From Bacteroides sp. (lineage in GTDB: Bacteria > Bacteroidota > Bacteroidia > Bacteroidales > P3), in contig JAMPIH010000012.1 of the NCBI GenBank assembly GCA_023662825.1, forward strand, positions 16,422 to 80,421: 64,000 bases of DNA, in the 5' to 3' direction. Below the pieces are notes generated by a model, which saw nothing but the letters and a program-made list of their open reading frames with translations, searched no databases and had not been told where the DNA came from. Positions 1-7,777 of the stretch are shown piece by piece. Made by a program: the position numbers and the translations under genes. Positions within the stretch are counted from its first letter, which is position 1. Every line of letters begins with the position of its first letter.

Positions 1-1071
1 AGTCACGTAGTCGCCCAGGATAAAGCGGAAACTATCGTCGGGACGGTTCCAGTCGTCGGTCTTGCCGCCACCGCCCACCGCCGTGGGCTTCACCCAGGGA
101 ATGAGCTGCTCGTAGCGCAGGCCTTCGAGCGCGGTGCCTTTCACCGTGCCCAGCACCTGATAGGGCAACTCTTTGTCGCCCGGCTTATAGTCTTCGAACT
201 TGAGGTCGGAGTTCTTGAAGAACGCGCCCATCAGCGCGTCGGCCAGAATCACCGTGCAGGGCGCGCCCGTATAGGGATTCACGGTCTTCACCAGGTTATA
301 GTCGAAAGAGGGGCCCACGCAAAGCGCGGTATTGGACGGCAACGTCCAGGGAGTCGTCGTCCAGGCCAGGGCACATATGTCCTCGCTCTTGATATCGGCG
401 GCAAACGGCAGTTTCTGACCGGGAAGCAGACGGAATATGGCCACGCAGGTGGTGTCCTTTACGTCGCGGTAGCAGCCGGGCTGGTTCAATTCGTGGGTGC
501 TGAGCCCCGTGCCGGCCGCGGGTGAGAAGGGTTGGATCGAATATCCCTTGTAGAGCAGGTCTTTCTGATACAGTTCCTTGAGCAGATACCAGACACTCTC
601 GATGTATTTGTTGGTAAAAGTGATGTAGGGATGATCCAGATCGACCCAATAGCCCATCTTGCGGGTCAGGTCGTCCCACAGGTCCTTGTATTTCATCACC
701 TCCTTGCGGCAGGCGGCGTTGTATTCCTCTACGCTGATTTTTTTGCCGATATCTTCTTTGGTGATGCCCAGGTTCTTTTCCACGCCCAGTTCCACGGGCA
801 GGCCGTGGGTGTCCCAGCCGGCCTTGCGCTGCACGTTGAAGCCCTTGAGGGTCTTGTAGCGACAGAATATATCCTTGATGGTGCGCGCCATCACATGGTG
901 GATGCCGGGTACGCCGTTGGCGGAGGGAGGGCCTTCGTAGAACACGAAATCGGGATGCCCCTCACGGTTCTTGAGACTTTGTTCAAAGCAATGGTTTTCT
1001 TCCCAATACTTCCGCACGCTCTCTCCGATCTGCGGGAGGTCGAGCTGCCTGTATTCGTTGTATTTGCTCAT
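1..1071 (-). CDS. ileS: Isoleucine--tRNA ligase, N-terminal part (runs off left edge)
   Basis: This is the N-terminal ~357 codons of isoleucyl-tRNA synthetase, the cytoplasmic class I enzyme that charges tRNA-Ile. The translation opens MSKYNEYRQLDLPQIG. It carries the class I HIGH signature as GIHH inside PPSANGVPGIHHVMAR, followed by KAGWDTHGLPVELGVEK, both typical of IleS. The start of the CP1 editing domain follows (ALAWTTTPWTLPSNTAL, where the TTTPW element belongs to the editing site). The KMSKS loop and the C-terminus lie outside the window. The start ATG (complement 1069-1071) matches the usual Bacteroidetes IleS N-terminus. A TATATTTG -7 element ends only 4 nt before it, so the transcript may be leaderless. 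Confidence 0.97.
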   Translation of the reverse strand, partial: MSKYNEYRQLDLPQIGESVRKYWEENHCFEQSLKNREGHPDFVFYEGPPSANGVPGIHHVMARTIKDIFCRYKTLKGFNVQRKAGWDTHGLPVELGVEKNLGITKEDIGKKISVEEYNAACRKEVMKYKDLWDDLTRKMGYWVDLDHPYITFTNKYIESVWYLLKELYQKDLLYKGYSIQPFSPAAGTGLSTHELNQPGCYRDVKDTTCVAIFRLLPGQKLPFAADIKSEDICALAWTTTPWTLPSNTALCVGPSFDYNLVKTVNPYTGAPCTVILADALMGAFFKNSDLKFEDYKPGDKELPYQVLGTVKGTALEGLRYEQLIPWVKPTAVGGGGKTDDWNRPDDSFRFILGDYVT

Positions 1072-1075
1072 CGTA

Positions 1076-1083
1076 CAAATATA
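1076..1083 (-). promoter_or_regulatory. ileS: Candidate -7 promoter element of ileS
   Basis: The minus strand reads TATATTTG, which matches the Bacteroidetes consensus TAnnTTTG. It ends 4 nt before the ileS ATG. If used, transcription would start at or inside the start codon. Confidence 0.5.
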
Positions 1084-1100
1084 CCTCTGTATAAAGGTTG

Positions 1101-1168
1101 CAAAGATACGAATAAGTCGAGTGTAAAAGCAAAGCTTGCTTTGATTTTGCCGAGATGGAGTATCATTC
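1101..1168. repeat. Intergenic repeat family A, copy 1
   Basis: The stretch begins CAAAGATACGAATAAG, contains AAAGCTTGCTTT near the middle and ends GGAGTATCATTC. A clearly related copy lies at 59724-59801, in front of a deoxynucleoside kinase gene on the opposite strand. Shared blocks are CAAAGATACGAA, AAGCTTGCTT, TTTGCC and GGAGTATC. Its central AAGCTTGCTT segment and flanking arms could fold. It sits upstream of ileS beyond the promoter. The function is unknown. Confidence 0.7.
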
Positions 1169-1174
1169 ACACCC

Positions 1175-1289
1175 TCATCGGTCGATTTTGACCTCAAATT
1201 TTACGGAGAGCCGAGAATTTGCTGTTTTAAATTTTACGGAGAGCCGAGAATTTGCTGTTTTAAATTTTACGGAGATCCGAAAATATGAG
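1175..1289. repeat. 33-bp tandem repeat array, left of the ATPase gene
   Basis: Three tandem units start at 1196, 1229 and 1262 with an exact 33-bp period. Each begins AAATTTTACGGAGAGCCGAG; the third is degenerate and truncated. The array is preceded by CATCGGTCGATTTTGACCTC, a leader that recurs on the other side of the ATPase gene. The last unit runs straight into the -7 element at 1290-1297, so the array overlaps the promoter of the ATPase gene. Confidence 0.85.
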
Positions 1290-1297
1290 TATATTTG
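1290..1297 (+). promoter_or_regulatory. Candidate -7 promoter element of the ATPase gene
   Basis: TATATTTG matches the Bacteroidetes -7 consensus and lies 24 nt upstream of the ATPase start codon. The 33-bp repeats occupy the -33 region. Confidence 0.55.
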
Positions 1298-1321
1298 CGG
1301 CAATTGAAAATCGATTGAGAC

Positions 1322-2665
1322 ATGGCTGAAATAATTTTCGAACGAAAGATTTACGAAAAAATGCTTGCGTGGAAAAATGAACGCAAGGGGAAAACGGCAC
1401 TTTTAGTGAACGGAGCGCGCCGTGTAGGAAAATCAACCATCGTAAAAGCTTTTGCAGCGCAGGAATATACATCATGGATATTGATTGATTTTGCAAAAGC
1501 CCCGGATGAAGTAAAGGAACTGTTCAACCATTTGGATGACCTTGATTTCCTTTTTCTCCGTCTGCAATCCATTTTCCATGTTGACTTGATTGAACGTAAA
1601 TCCGTAATAATCTTCGATGAAGTACAGACCTGCCCACAAGCCCGGCAAGCCATAAAATATTTGGTGGAAGACGGGCGATACGATTACATTGAAACCGGAT
1701 CTCTTCTTTCCATCCGCAAAAACACGGAAAAGATACTGATTCCAAGCGAAGAAACTCGAATCACTATGTTTCCTATGGATTACGAAGAATTTCTTTGGGC
1801 CATGGGAGACAAGCAAACCATGCCGTTAATCCGCCATGCTTTCGAAAACTTACGCGGATTAGGCGATGACATGAACCGGCGCCTGATGCGGCAGTTCCGG
1901 TTGTACATGCTGGTGGGCGGAATGCCACAAGCTGTAAACGAATATATTGCAAGCAACAATCTTGCTGCGACCGATGCCGTAAAAAGGGAAATCATAGAAC
2001 TTTATTTAGACGATTTGCGAAAAATCGACGGCACGGACAGAGCAGCACGCATCTTCAAGTCCGCACCAGGGGAATTGGCCAAAAGCAAACTGCATTATCA
2101 GGTAGGAAGCGTTATCAAAAACGCCGAACCCTCAAGGATGGAGCATGTCTGGCAAGAATTGGAAGATTCCATCACTGTTAATTTTTGTTATAGATGCAGC
2201 GACCCCAATATAGGCATGGCGCTGCATAAGGATTACGACAAATTCAAGATATTCATCGGTGACACCGGACTCTTTGTAACGCTTGCGTTCTGGGACAAAG
2301 ATGTTATCGACAACTTGATTTACCCAAAACTCTTGTCCGACAAATTGAGTGCTGATTTGGGTTATGTATATGAAAACGTAGTGGCTCAAAGCCTGCGGGC
2401 GGCCGGGCACACGTTATTCTACTATTTCTTTCAGGCCGATGCCGAGAGCAAAAACCATTACGAAATAGATTTTATGTTGTCAAAGGGCAACAAAATCATA
2501 CCGATAGAGGTTAAATCCTCCGGATACAAAACACACAAGTCTCTGGACATGTTCAGCCAAAAATATTCCGCCCGTATTGGAAAACGTATTTTACTGTACA
2601 CCAAAGACCTTCGTAAGGAAGGAGGGGTTTTGTATTTGCCTATTTATATGGCTGGGCTGCTGTAA
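1322..2665 (+). CDS. AAA_14 / DUF4143 family ATPase
   Basis: 447-residue ATPase of the AAA_14 plus DUF4143 family, common in Bacteroidetes genomes and of unproven function. The Walker A motif is GARRVGKST at residues 31-39. The Walker B/D-E segment is VIIFDEVQ near residue 95, followed by the TGS sensor region (YIETGSLLS). The C-terminal DUF4143 half ends with EIDFMLSKGN and IPIEVKSSG. That is the acid-x-acid and E-V-K pattern of a PD-(D/E)XK nuclease-like fold. No signal peptide or membrane segment is seen. The gene stands alone between two arrays of the same 33-bp repeat, with no obvious toxin or partner beside it. The start ATG lies 24 nt after a -7 element. The family call is firm; the biological role is not known. 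Confidence 0.9.
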   Translation: MAEIIFERKIYEKMLAWKNERKGKTALLVNGARRVGKSTIVKAFAAQEYTSWILIDFAKAPDEVKELFNHLDDLDFLFLRLQSIFHVDLIERKSVIIFDEVQTCPQARQAIKYLVEDGRYDYIETGSLLSIRKNTEKILIPSEETRITMFPMDYEEFLWAMGDKQTMPLIRHAFENLRGLGDDMNRRLMRQFRLYMLVGGMPQAVNEYIASNNLAATDAVKREIIELYLDDLRKIDGTDRAARIFKSAPGELAKSKLHYQVGSVIKNAEPSRMEHVWQELEDSITVNFCYRCSDPNIGMALHKDYDKFKIFIGDTGLFVTLAFWDKDVIDNLIYPKLLSDKLSADLGYVYENVVAQSLRAAGHTLFYYFFQADAESKNHYEIDFMLSKGNKIIPIEVKSSGYKTHKSLDMFSQKYSARIGKRILLYTKDLRKEGGVLYLPIYMAGLL

Positions 2666-2678
2666 TGTCGGTGATTTC

Positions 2679-2780
2679 CATCGGTCGTTTTTGACAGTTT
2701 TTGTCGGTCGATTTTGATCTCAAATTTTACGGAGAGCCGAGAATTTGCCGTTTTAAATTTTACGGAGAGCCGATCCTCGG
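2679..2780. repeat. 33-bp repeat array, right of the ATPase gene
   Basis: Two units start at 2722 and 2755, again exactly 33 bp apart and again beginning AAATTTTACGGAGAGCCGA. Two copies of the leader precede them: CATCGGTCGTTTTTGAC at 2679, and CGGTCGATTTTGATCTC just before the first unit. The second unit breaks off after GAGCCGATCC. With the array at 1175-1289 this brackets the ATPase gene in direct orientation. Confidence 0.85.
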
Positions 2781-2837
2781 TCTGATGCAGCTGCAATGGT
2801 ATTTCAAATCAACCTATCATATAATAAATATTTATAT

Positions 2838-2845
2838 TATTTTTG
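2838..2845 (+). promoter_or_regulatory. Candidate -7 promoter element of the HipB-like gene
   Basis: TATTTTTG fits TAnnTTTG and lies 27 nt upstream of the ATG at 2873. The preceding AT-rich stretch (2819-2841) holds the palindromic core TAAATATTTA, a possible operator. Confidence 0.4.
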
Positions 2846-2872
2846 CCTATTATACGATATATTGGAAGCGGT

Positions 2873-3193
2873 ATGGCGAAGAATACGATGGGCACGAAAC
2901 TGCCCCGTAAATTAGAGCAGAAGATGAACTTGGTGGGCGAACAGATACGTCTGGCCCGCTTGCGCCGGAACCTCAGCATCGCGCAGGTGGCCGAACGCGC
3001 CACATGTTCCCCACTCACGGTGGCACGCATCGAAAAAGGCGCCCCCACCGTGGCCATCGGCATCTACGCCCGCGTGCTCTACGCCCTGCAATTGGAAGAC
3101 GACCTATTGCTGCTCGCCCAAGAAGACAGATTAGGACGGACGCTACAAGACCTAAGCCTGAAACACCGGCAACGGGCCTCGAAAAAGAAATAG
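2873..3193 (+). CDS. XRE-family HTH protein, HipB-like orphan antitoxin
   Basis: 106-residue cytoplasmic DNA-binding protein. The helix-turn-helix covers roughly residues 17-70, with IRLARLRRNLSIAQVAERA followed by the recognition-helix segment SPLTVARIEKG. The C-terminal segment (LEDDLLLLAQEDRLGRTLQD) resembles HipB-type antitoxins that normally precede a hipA kinase gene. No hipA is present; the next gene is convergent. A TTG at 2843 could extend the protein by 10 residues, but the ATG at 2873 follows GGAAG at 2864-2868 and is preferred. It may be an orphan antitoxin or simply a regulator. The HTH assignment is firm, the HipB relationship moderate. Confidence 0.85.
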   Translation: MAKNTMGTKLPRKLEQKMNLVGEQIRLARLRRNLSIAQVAERATCSPLTVARIEKGAPTVAIGIYARVLYALQLEDDLLLLAQEDRLGRTLQDLSLKHRQRASKKK

Positions 3194-3205
3194 TTAACCC
3201 TGAAC

Positions 3206-3532
3206 TTACTTCAAGTCTTTGAAGAACTCGCTGAGGGATATCTGATGGATATCCAAGATACGCAGGAGCGATGAAATGGTGATATTGCTCCCCTTTTCCA
3301 TACGCCAATAACTGATACGGTTCAAATCGTGCTCGTAGGCGAAAATCTCGGCGCTGGTGTACCCCCGGCTTATGCGCAGGGATTTGATACGGTTACCTAT
3401 AGCGCCGAACCTCGGATCCTCTTGATGCGGTTCCGCATTGGATTTTTTCCGTAAGGACGGGGTTTTCTTAGCCGCGGAAGCCAAGTTTTCCAACGAGTTA
3501 TCCTTTTTATTTGATTGACGCCGTTTTTCCAT
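3206..3532 (-). CDS. XRE-family HTH transcriptional regulator
   Basis: 108-residue protein, convergent with the HipB-like gene (12 nt between the stops). The N-terminal ~45 residues are Lys/Ser-rich and probably disordered. The HTH spans about residues 45-105 (GNRIKSLRISRGYTSAEIFA, then ISYWRMEKGSNITISSLLRI), ending in the hydrophobic LSEFFKDLK. The start ATG is at complement 3530-3532; a TTG at 3553 is less likely. Its gene diverges from the large exported-protein cluster that begins at 3752. A perfect inverted repeat at 3618-3647 lies in the shared promoter region, so it may regulate that cluster or itself. That last point is inference. Confidence 0.85.
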   Translation of the reverse strand: MEKRRQSNKKDNSLENLASAAKKTPSLRKKSNAEPHQEDPRFGAIGNRIKSLRISRGYTSAEIFAYEHDLNRISYWRMEKGSNITISSLLRILDIHQISLSEFFKDLK

Positions 3533-3617
3533 ATCGGATAAAGTTCTAAGCAATATGTAAAGATAACCACCCCTCCTATTTCGATAAACCTTATTTAAGT
3601 AAACATATTATAGTATG

Positions 3618-3647
3618 ACATAATATAGAAAACAGCGTATATTATGT
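3618..3647. promoter_or_regulatory. Inverted repeat, candidate operator before the LPP20 cluster
   Basis: Perfect 10-bp arms ACATAATATA and TATATTATGT are separated by 10 nt. The site sits immediately upstream of the TATATTTG element at 3666-3673, where a -33 region would be, and between the divergent XRE regulator and the exported-protein cluster. This position is typical of an operator. Confidence 0.45.
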
Positions 3648-3665
3648 TTTATGAATTAAAAGCGA

Positions 3666-3673
3666 TATATTTG
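3666..3673 (+). promoter_or_regulatory. Candidate -7 promoter of the exported-protein cluster
   Basis: TATATTTG matches TAnnTTTG. The predicted leader to the first start codon at 3752 is about 70 nt and contains a small GC hairpin around 3684-3698. Confidence 0.5.
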
Positions 3674-3751
3674 CTTGTTTTCCCGGTGGGCCACCGCCTA
3701 CACGAAAACAAACAAATAATTATAAAACAAACACTTAAAACAAAGCAAAAG

Positions 3752-4369
3752 ATGAAAACCTTTAAACTTATCCCAATTGCAGCGATTGCCGCCATAATGT
3801 TGGCTAGCTGCGGATCGAGTAAACAGACATCAACCGCATCTTCCTCAAGCTATGGATCCCCAAAGTCCAATCCATTAGGCGAAGAGGTAAACTTACCATG
3901 CGTTTACGAATCAATGGATGATGATTCTTACTTCCGGGAACTCGGCACAGCCAACAGTATCAATATGCAAAGTGCCCGTACCGCTGCCTTTAATGCCGCC
4001 AAAAGCATGATCAAACAAAAGTTAGGTGAATTTGTTCAAGGTGTTTCCTCCAGTTATTCCCGCACTGTCGCGGGCCAGGCACCCGCCGACAAGGTTCAAC
4101 GTCTAATGGAAGACGAAATGAACGGTATCGTGGAACGGATGCTCAACGATGCACAAAAGATTTGCGAAAAAATGTACCAAGGAGATGACGGCAATTACAA
4201 AGCCTTTATCGCCATTCAGATTCCCAAAAAGGCAATGATTGACAATATGGCCAACACTCTGTCTTCCAACGAAGAATTGGAAATCGAATTTAACCGCGAC
4301 CAATTCCGCAAATACGCGGAAGACAAGTTGGCAAAGATGAAAGCCGCAAAAAAAGAAGCTGGCTATTAA
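3752..4369 (+). CDS. LPP20-like lipoprotein
   Basis: 205-residue exported lipoprotein. The signal peptide ends in a lipobox MLASC, with the lipidated Cys near residue 19, followed by a Ser/Thr-rich linker. The core (YFRELGTANSINMQSARTAA, then FNAAKSMIKQKLGEF) has the spacing of the LPP20 lipoprotein fold: a glycine strand followed by a helix rich in A-x3-A. The C-terminal tail is charged and helical (LEIEFNRDQFRKYAEDKLAK). That tail is shared with the protein at 4834-5430 (LEIETNRDKFRSYFED), so the two are paralogues. The start at 3752 was chosen because it opens the signal peptide; an upstream frame beginning at 3644 would bury it. Function unknown; a periplasmic or outer-membrane location is likely. 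Confidence 0.8.
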   Translation: MKTFKLIPIAAIAAIMLASCGSSKQTSTASSSSYGSPKSNPLGEEVNLPCVYESMDDDSYFRELGTANSINMQSARTAAFNAAKSMIKQKLGEFVQGVSSSYSRTVAGQAPADKVQRLMEDEMNGIVERMLNDAQKICEKMYQGDDGNYKAFIAIQIPKKAMIDNMANTLSSNEELEIEFNRDQFRKYAEDKLAKMKAAKKEAGY

Positions 4370-4370
4370 G

Positions 4371-4826
4371 ATGAAGGCAAAGATTCTTCTTGGAGTATTT
4401 TTCGGGTTTTGGGCAATGGCCGGCATTGCCCAAAACCGAATTTCCTCTAAACCCGAAGGGAAACTCCCTTATTGGGTAAAACATCTTCCACAAACCAAGA
4501 AGGGCAATTTTTATTATAGGGTCACCATTGCAGAAGGCATCAACTACGAGCACGCCTACGCCAAGGCCTTTGCCATGGCCATTTTGGAGAGTTCCTGGAA
4601 ACACGGCGTTGCTGTTGACAAAAAAGATGACTTGGCCGCATTGGAATCCAATATCTTGGGAAGCATCAACGTGCAACCCAAAGAAACCAAGATACCCCTA
4701 AACAAGGTATGCGAATATACCCAACCCATTATGGGAACCATAGACGGCGTGAAGATTTATATTCTCTGGCAGGTTGGGAACACCAGTCACGATACCCAAT
4801 TTGAAGCATTTACAGACTGTGAATAA
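4371..4826 (+). CDS. Small exported LPP20-like protein
   Basis: 151 residues with a signal peptide (MKAKILLGVFFGFWAMAGIAQ), probably cut after AQ. The mature part begins with LPYWVKHLPQ and continues into an A-x3-A helix (YEHAYAKAFAMAILESSW). It is a short, divergent LPP20-type domain. It starts 1 nt after the stop of the preceding gene, so translational coupling is likely. No catalytic residues are recognised. It is one of five LPP20-like proteins in this cluster. Confidence 0.7.
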   Translation: MKAKILLGVFFGFWAMAGIAQNRISSKPEGKLPYWVKHLPQTKKGNFYYRVTIAEGINYEHAYAKAFAMAILESSWKHGVAVDKKDDLAALESNILGSINVQPKETKIPLNKVCEYTQPIMGTIDGVKIYILWQVGNTSHDTQFEAFTDCE

Positions 4827-4833
4827 CAAGAAA

Positions 4834-5430
4834 ATGAAAAAGAAAAACATTATCTACGGATTACTGCTACTTGGCATAAGTTGTACATCGGAAAAGCAGC
4901 TTTCTGTACAATTACCATGTATGCCTGAAGCCTTGGATAATGAAGCCAACTATTGTGCGTTAGGTATCGGTGAATCCGTAAACTTACAGGCTGCCAGACA
5001 ACAATCCTTTATAAATGCACAACACGAACTGATGAGTCGTTTCGCGTCCGGCATTTACTCAAGCGACCACATACAGACAACAATACAGTCGGCTAAATTC
5101 GCCATACCGGCATTGCAAAACGTTTGTTCAAAAGTTACCATCGACAAGCAAAAAGTATTTCATGCGTTCACTGCCGTAAGCATTCCAAAGCGTGAAGTTT
5201 CCGAACGTGAAATCATATTCATAATGAGCAACGGGGATTCCGTAAGCAATCCCATGAAGTGCATCAATCTACCAGAACACCAACATATCACACAACCCAA
5301 AGGCAAAAACAAAACGAAAACCAAGAAAAATCCCAAGAAACAAAATCAAGATGAGACCTTGGAAATCGAAACGAATCGGGATAAGTTCAGATCGTATTTC
5401 GAAGATAGGTCTTACCAAATGAATAAATAG
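4834..5430 (+). CDS. LPP20-like lipoprotein (paralogue of the protein at 3752)
   Basis: 198-residue lipoprotein with lipobox LGISC near residue 16. The LPP20-like core reads NYCALGIGESVNLQAARQQS, then FINAQHELMSRFASG. Near the C-terminus there is a Lys/Asn/Gln-rich low-complexity stretch (about residues 150-172), followed by LEIETNRDKFRSYFED, the same tail motif as in the 3752 product. The start ATG at 4834 was chosen because it opens the signal peptide; a frame from 4774 would add 20 residues with no export signal. It lies 7 nt after the preceding stop. Function unknown. Confidence 0.78.
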   Translation: MKKKNIIYGLLLLGISCTSEKQLSVQLPCMPEALDNEANYCALGIGESVNLQAARQQSFINAQHELMSRFASGIYSSDHIQTTIQSAKFAIPALQNVCSKVTIDKQKVFHAFTAVSIPKREVSEREIIFIMSNGDSVSNPMKCINLPEHQHITQPKGKNKTKTKKNPKKQNQDETLEIETNRDKFRSYFEDRSYQMNK

Positions 5431-5438
5431 AATATACA

Positions 5439-6224
5439 ATGAAACGTACCCGTTTTTTCTTGTGTCTGTCCTTATTATTCTCGGTATGCTGCCTTTCTGT
5501 TTATGCAAGTAAACCTCCCGAATGGATTGACGGCTATAGGGAAGATCTGCCCAACTCATATCTCGAAGTAGTCTTCGGCGATGGCAGGACTATGGAGGAA
5601 GCACAAAACATTGCAGCCAAAAACATTGTAAAAAGCCGAAACTTAGGCGCAGGACAGAGAGCTGAAGTAACGGTGAACAACAGCCTCATCTCCGTTAAAG
5701 GAAGCCAGGAACTATTGGTAAAAGCCCATATCATCGACACTTATACGGAATACCGTGGAGCCATTTGCCGCGTATATCTGCTGGTTCAGATTCTAAAACA
5801 TCCGTCTTTCACCTTTGAACCGGTTCGTGTCACCAATAGATACCCCTTTTCCGCCAGGGTATTTGTACCCGGTATGGCTCAAATCTACAAGGGGCAGACA
5901 GGAAAGGGCGTTGGCTTTATTACCGGTGAAATTGCCTTTATCGGCGGAATCGTTGCCTCCGAGTGCCTACGCGCCTCATACGAATCCAAAATAAAATCCA
6001 CACACAGCGCCATCTTGCGAAAAGACTCCGCAGACAACGCCAATATCTGCGCCATCAGCCGGAATATAGCCATTGCCGGGGCTGCAGCCCTCTATGTATG
6101 GAATATTATAGACGGTGCCGTAGCCAAAGGAAAGACCCGCATCTTTATCGGGGATGCCCAGCTCCAGATCGCTCCGTATGTGTCGCCCGAAACCGGCGGT
6201 TTAGCCATGTGCCTTAAATTTTAA
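5439..6224 (+). CDS. Exported LPP20-like protein with DUF5683-like membrane region
   Basis: 261 residues. The signal peptide ends near VYAS. Residues ~27-125 form an LPP20-like domain (PPEWIDGYREDLPNSYLEVV, then the helix MEEAQNIAAKNIVKSR). The second half (VPGMAQIYKGQTGKGVGF, then two hydrophobic segments) resembles the DUF5683-type small membrane domain, with a glycine/proline turn followed by membrane helices. This is the only member of the cluster with evident C-terminal membrane segments, so it may anchor the other LPP20-like partners. That role is inference. It starts 8 nt after the preceding stop and is clearly in the same operon. Confidence 0.72.
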   Translation: MKRTRFFLCLSLLFSVCCLSVYASKPPEWIDGYREDLPNSYLEVVFGDGRTMEEAQNIAAKNIVKSRNLGAGQRAEVTVNNSLISVKGSQELLVKAHIIDTYTEYRGAICRVYLLVQILKHPSFTFEPVRVTNRYPFSARVFVPGMAQIYKGQTGKGVGFITGEIAFIGGIVASECLRASYESKIKSTHSAILRKDSADNANICAISRNIAIAGAAALYVWNIIDGAVAKGKTRIFIGDAQLQIAPYVSPETGGLAMCLKF

Positions 6225-6236
6225 CCCTATAATATC

Positions 6237-6569
6237 ATGAAAACAATATTGAAATGGCTGATTCCGATGGCGGCATTGCTGCTGGCAGCCTCTTGCAAAC
6301 CCACGGAATACGACAGCTTCGGAACCATCTACGGCAGGATTACCGATGTTTCCACCGCAGATCCGATACCGCAGGCTTATGTGACGTTGTCTCCAGGTGG
6401 GAAAAGCGTATTGAGCGGAGAAGACGGAACGTTTGAATTTCCCGAACTGGATCCGCAGCAATACACGATTACGGTGCAGAAAGCCGGCTATCAAACCAAC
6501 CGGAAATCCATAACGGTAGTGGCAGGTGAACGCGTGGAAGCCAACATCACCCTACAGGAAAACTTGTAA
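6237..6569 (+). CDS. Carboxypeptidase-regulatory-like (beta-sandwich) lipoprotein
   Basis: 110-residue lipoprotein with lipobox LAASC near residue 20. The mature part is a single carboxypeptidase regulatory-like domain: IYGRITDVSTADPIPQAYVT, then GEDGTFEFPELDPQQYTITV and KAGYQTNRKSITV. Such domains are structural beta-sandwiches found at the N-termini of TonB-dependent receptors and in surface lipoproteins; here nothing else is attached. It lies 12 nt after the previous stop and is followed by a larger lipoprotein that begins with the same domain. Confidence 0.82.
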   Translation: MKTILKWLIPMAALLLAASCKPTEYDSFGTIYGRITDVSTADPIPQAYVTLSPGGKSVLSGEDGTFEFPELDPQQYTITVQKAGYQTNRKSITVVAGERVEANITLQENL

Positions 6570-6608
6570 GGTACACCTTTCCTAAGCCAACAAAAACATC
6601 AAGACCAA

Positions 6609-7712
6609 ATGAAAAAAATACTGCATACAACCCTTACCATAGGAGTTTGCTTATTGGCAACACTCTTGGCAAGCTGCAAGGATAAAGAAAAAGAAAAACT
6701 TCCGGGTTCCATCTACGGAACGGTGTCCATAGCCGGTACTGATGAACCCATGCGGGGTACAGGCGTGGCGTTGCATTACACAACAGGAGACAATGCATTG
6801 GGTGCTCTATTTCTCCGTACCGTAACCGCTTCCGATGGATATTATGAGTTTCCTGATGTAATAGCTGGTGAATATATCTTGCGTGTAGAAGTTCCAGAAT
6901 ACAAAATCACCCAATATAATGTCATCGTAGAAAGTGGTCGTGCAGCACGGGCTGATATGCAAGTAACGCCGAAGGGAGAAGGCGATGATGAAACGGAAGA
7001 TGTTTACATCATCAAAGCCGCAAAACTTATGGTTCAAAAACAAGACTTGGGAGAAGGAGATTGGAGCACTGCAGATGTTATGTGCAAGAGTTCAACCTTG
7101 GCTGGCTATACGGATTGGCGATTGCCCACGAAAGAAGAACTGATGACTCTCTACACAAACAAATCCTCAATAGGGGAATTTGGAGACTGGATCTATTGGA
7201 GTTGTGATAGGTCTGATCAGAGCGCTGTAGCTATTGATTTTCGCAATGGCTATATTTACAATGATTATCGTCTATCAAATATTTTTTGTGTTCGTGCCGT
7301 CCGTTCAATAAACAATGACCCAGAAGATCCTGAAGAACCCGAAGAAGACTATATCACCATTCCAGAATTGAATCTAATGGTGCAGAAACAGGATATCGGC
7401 GTTCAGAGTTTTTCTTCTGCAGAAGCTTTATGTGCAGCATCCATCATTGGAGCGTTCCGCGATTGGAGGTTACCAACCATCAATGAATTGCAAACATTAT
7501 ACATCAATAGATCCATAATCGGCAACTTCCAAGAAGAATACATTTACACTGGAACCTCCTCAAGGCCATATGCATATTGGAGTTCAACCCCCGTAGATTC
7601 TTCATCCAATGACACATACTATGCAGTGGAGTTCGACAATGGAGAAACAGTGGCTTATTCGGCCTACTACCCTAAGTTGAGTGTTCGCGCCGTCCGTACC
7701 ATTTCCCAATAA
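6609..7712 (+). CDS. Lipoprotein with carboxypeptidase-regulatory domain and two DUF1566 domains
   Basis: 367 residues. Lipobox LLASC, Cys near residue 23. Residues ~33-120 form a carboxypeptidase-regulatory-like domain (GSIYGTVSIAGTDEP, then DGYYEFPDVIAGEYIL). Two tandem DUF1566 (Lcl C-terminal-like) domains follow, at ~135-230 and ~245-367, each with LMVQKQD, an S-x-A-x3-C segment, DWRLPT, EL-x-TLY and VRAVR. The copies are separated by an acidic Pro/Glu linker (DPEDPEEPEEDY). DUF1566 domains occur in surface and fimbrial proteins of gut bacteria and are thought to be lectin-like binding modules. The duplication is visible in the sequence; the binding role is inference. Confidence 0.82.
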   Translation: MKKILHTTLTIGVCLLATLLASCKDKEKEKLPGSIYGTVSIAGTDEPMRGTGVALHYTTGDNALGALFLRTVTASDGYYEFPDVIAGEYILRVEVPEYKITQYNVIVESGRAARADMQVTPKGEGDDETEDVYIIKAAKLMVQKQDLGEGDWSTADVMCKSSTLAGYTDWRLPTKEELMTLYTNKSSIGEFGDWIYWSCDRSDQSAVAIDFRNGYIYNDYRLSNIFCVRAVRSINNDPEDPEEPEEDYITIPELNLMVQKQDIGVQSFSSAEALCAASIIGAFRDWRLPTINELQTLYINRSIIGNFQEEYIYTGTSSRPYAYWSSTPVDSSSNDTYYAVEFDNGETVAYSAYYPKLSVRAVRTISQ

Positions 7713-7777
7713 CAGCCCCCAACGTTATAGGGTTTCCATCATCAAAACAGATAGATTAACCACAAATAATTCATACA

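Noticed and set aside
1196..1289. CRISPR-like repeat
   Set aside because: Units are directly tandem with no spacers, and there are no cas genes nearby.
2701..2910. Short ORF reading KFYGEPRICRFKFYGEP across the right repeat array
   Set aside because: The 33-bp period equals 11 codons, so the repeat translates in one frame by construction. It has a GTG/TTG-type start, no conserved domain and runs into the next gene.
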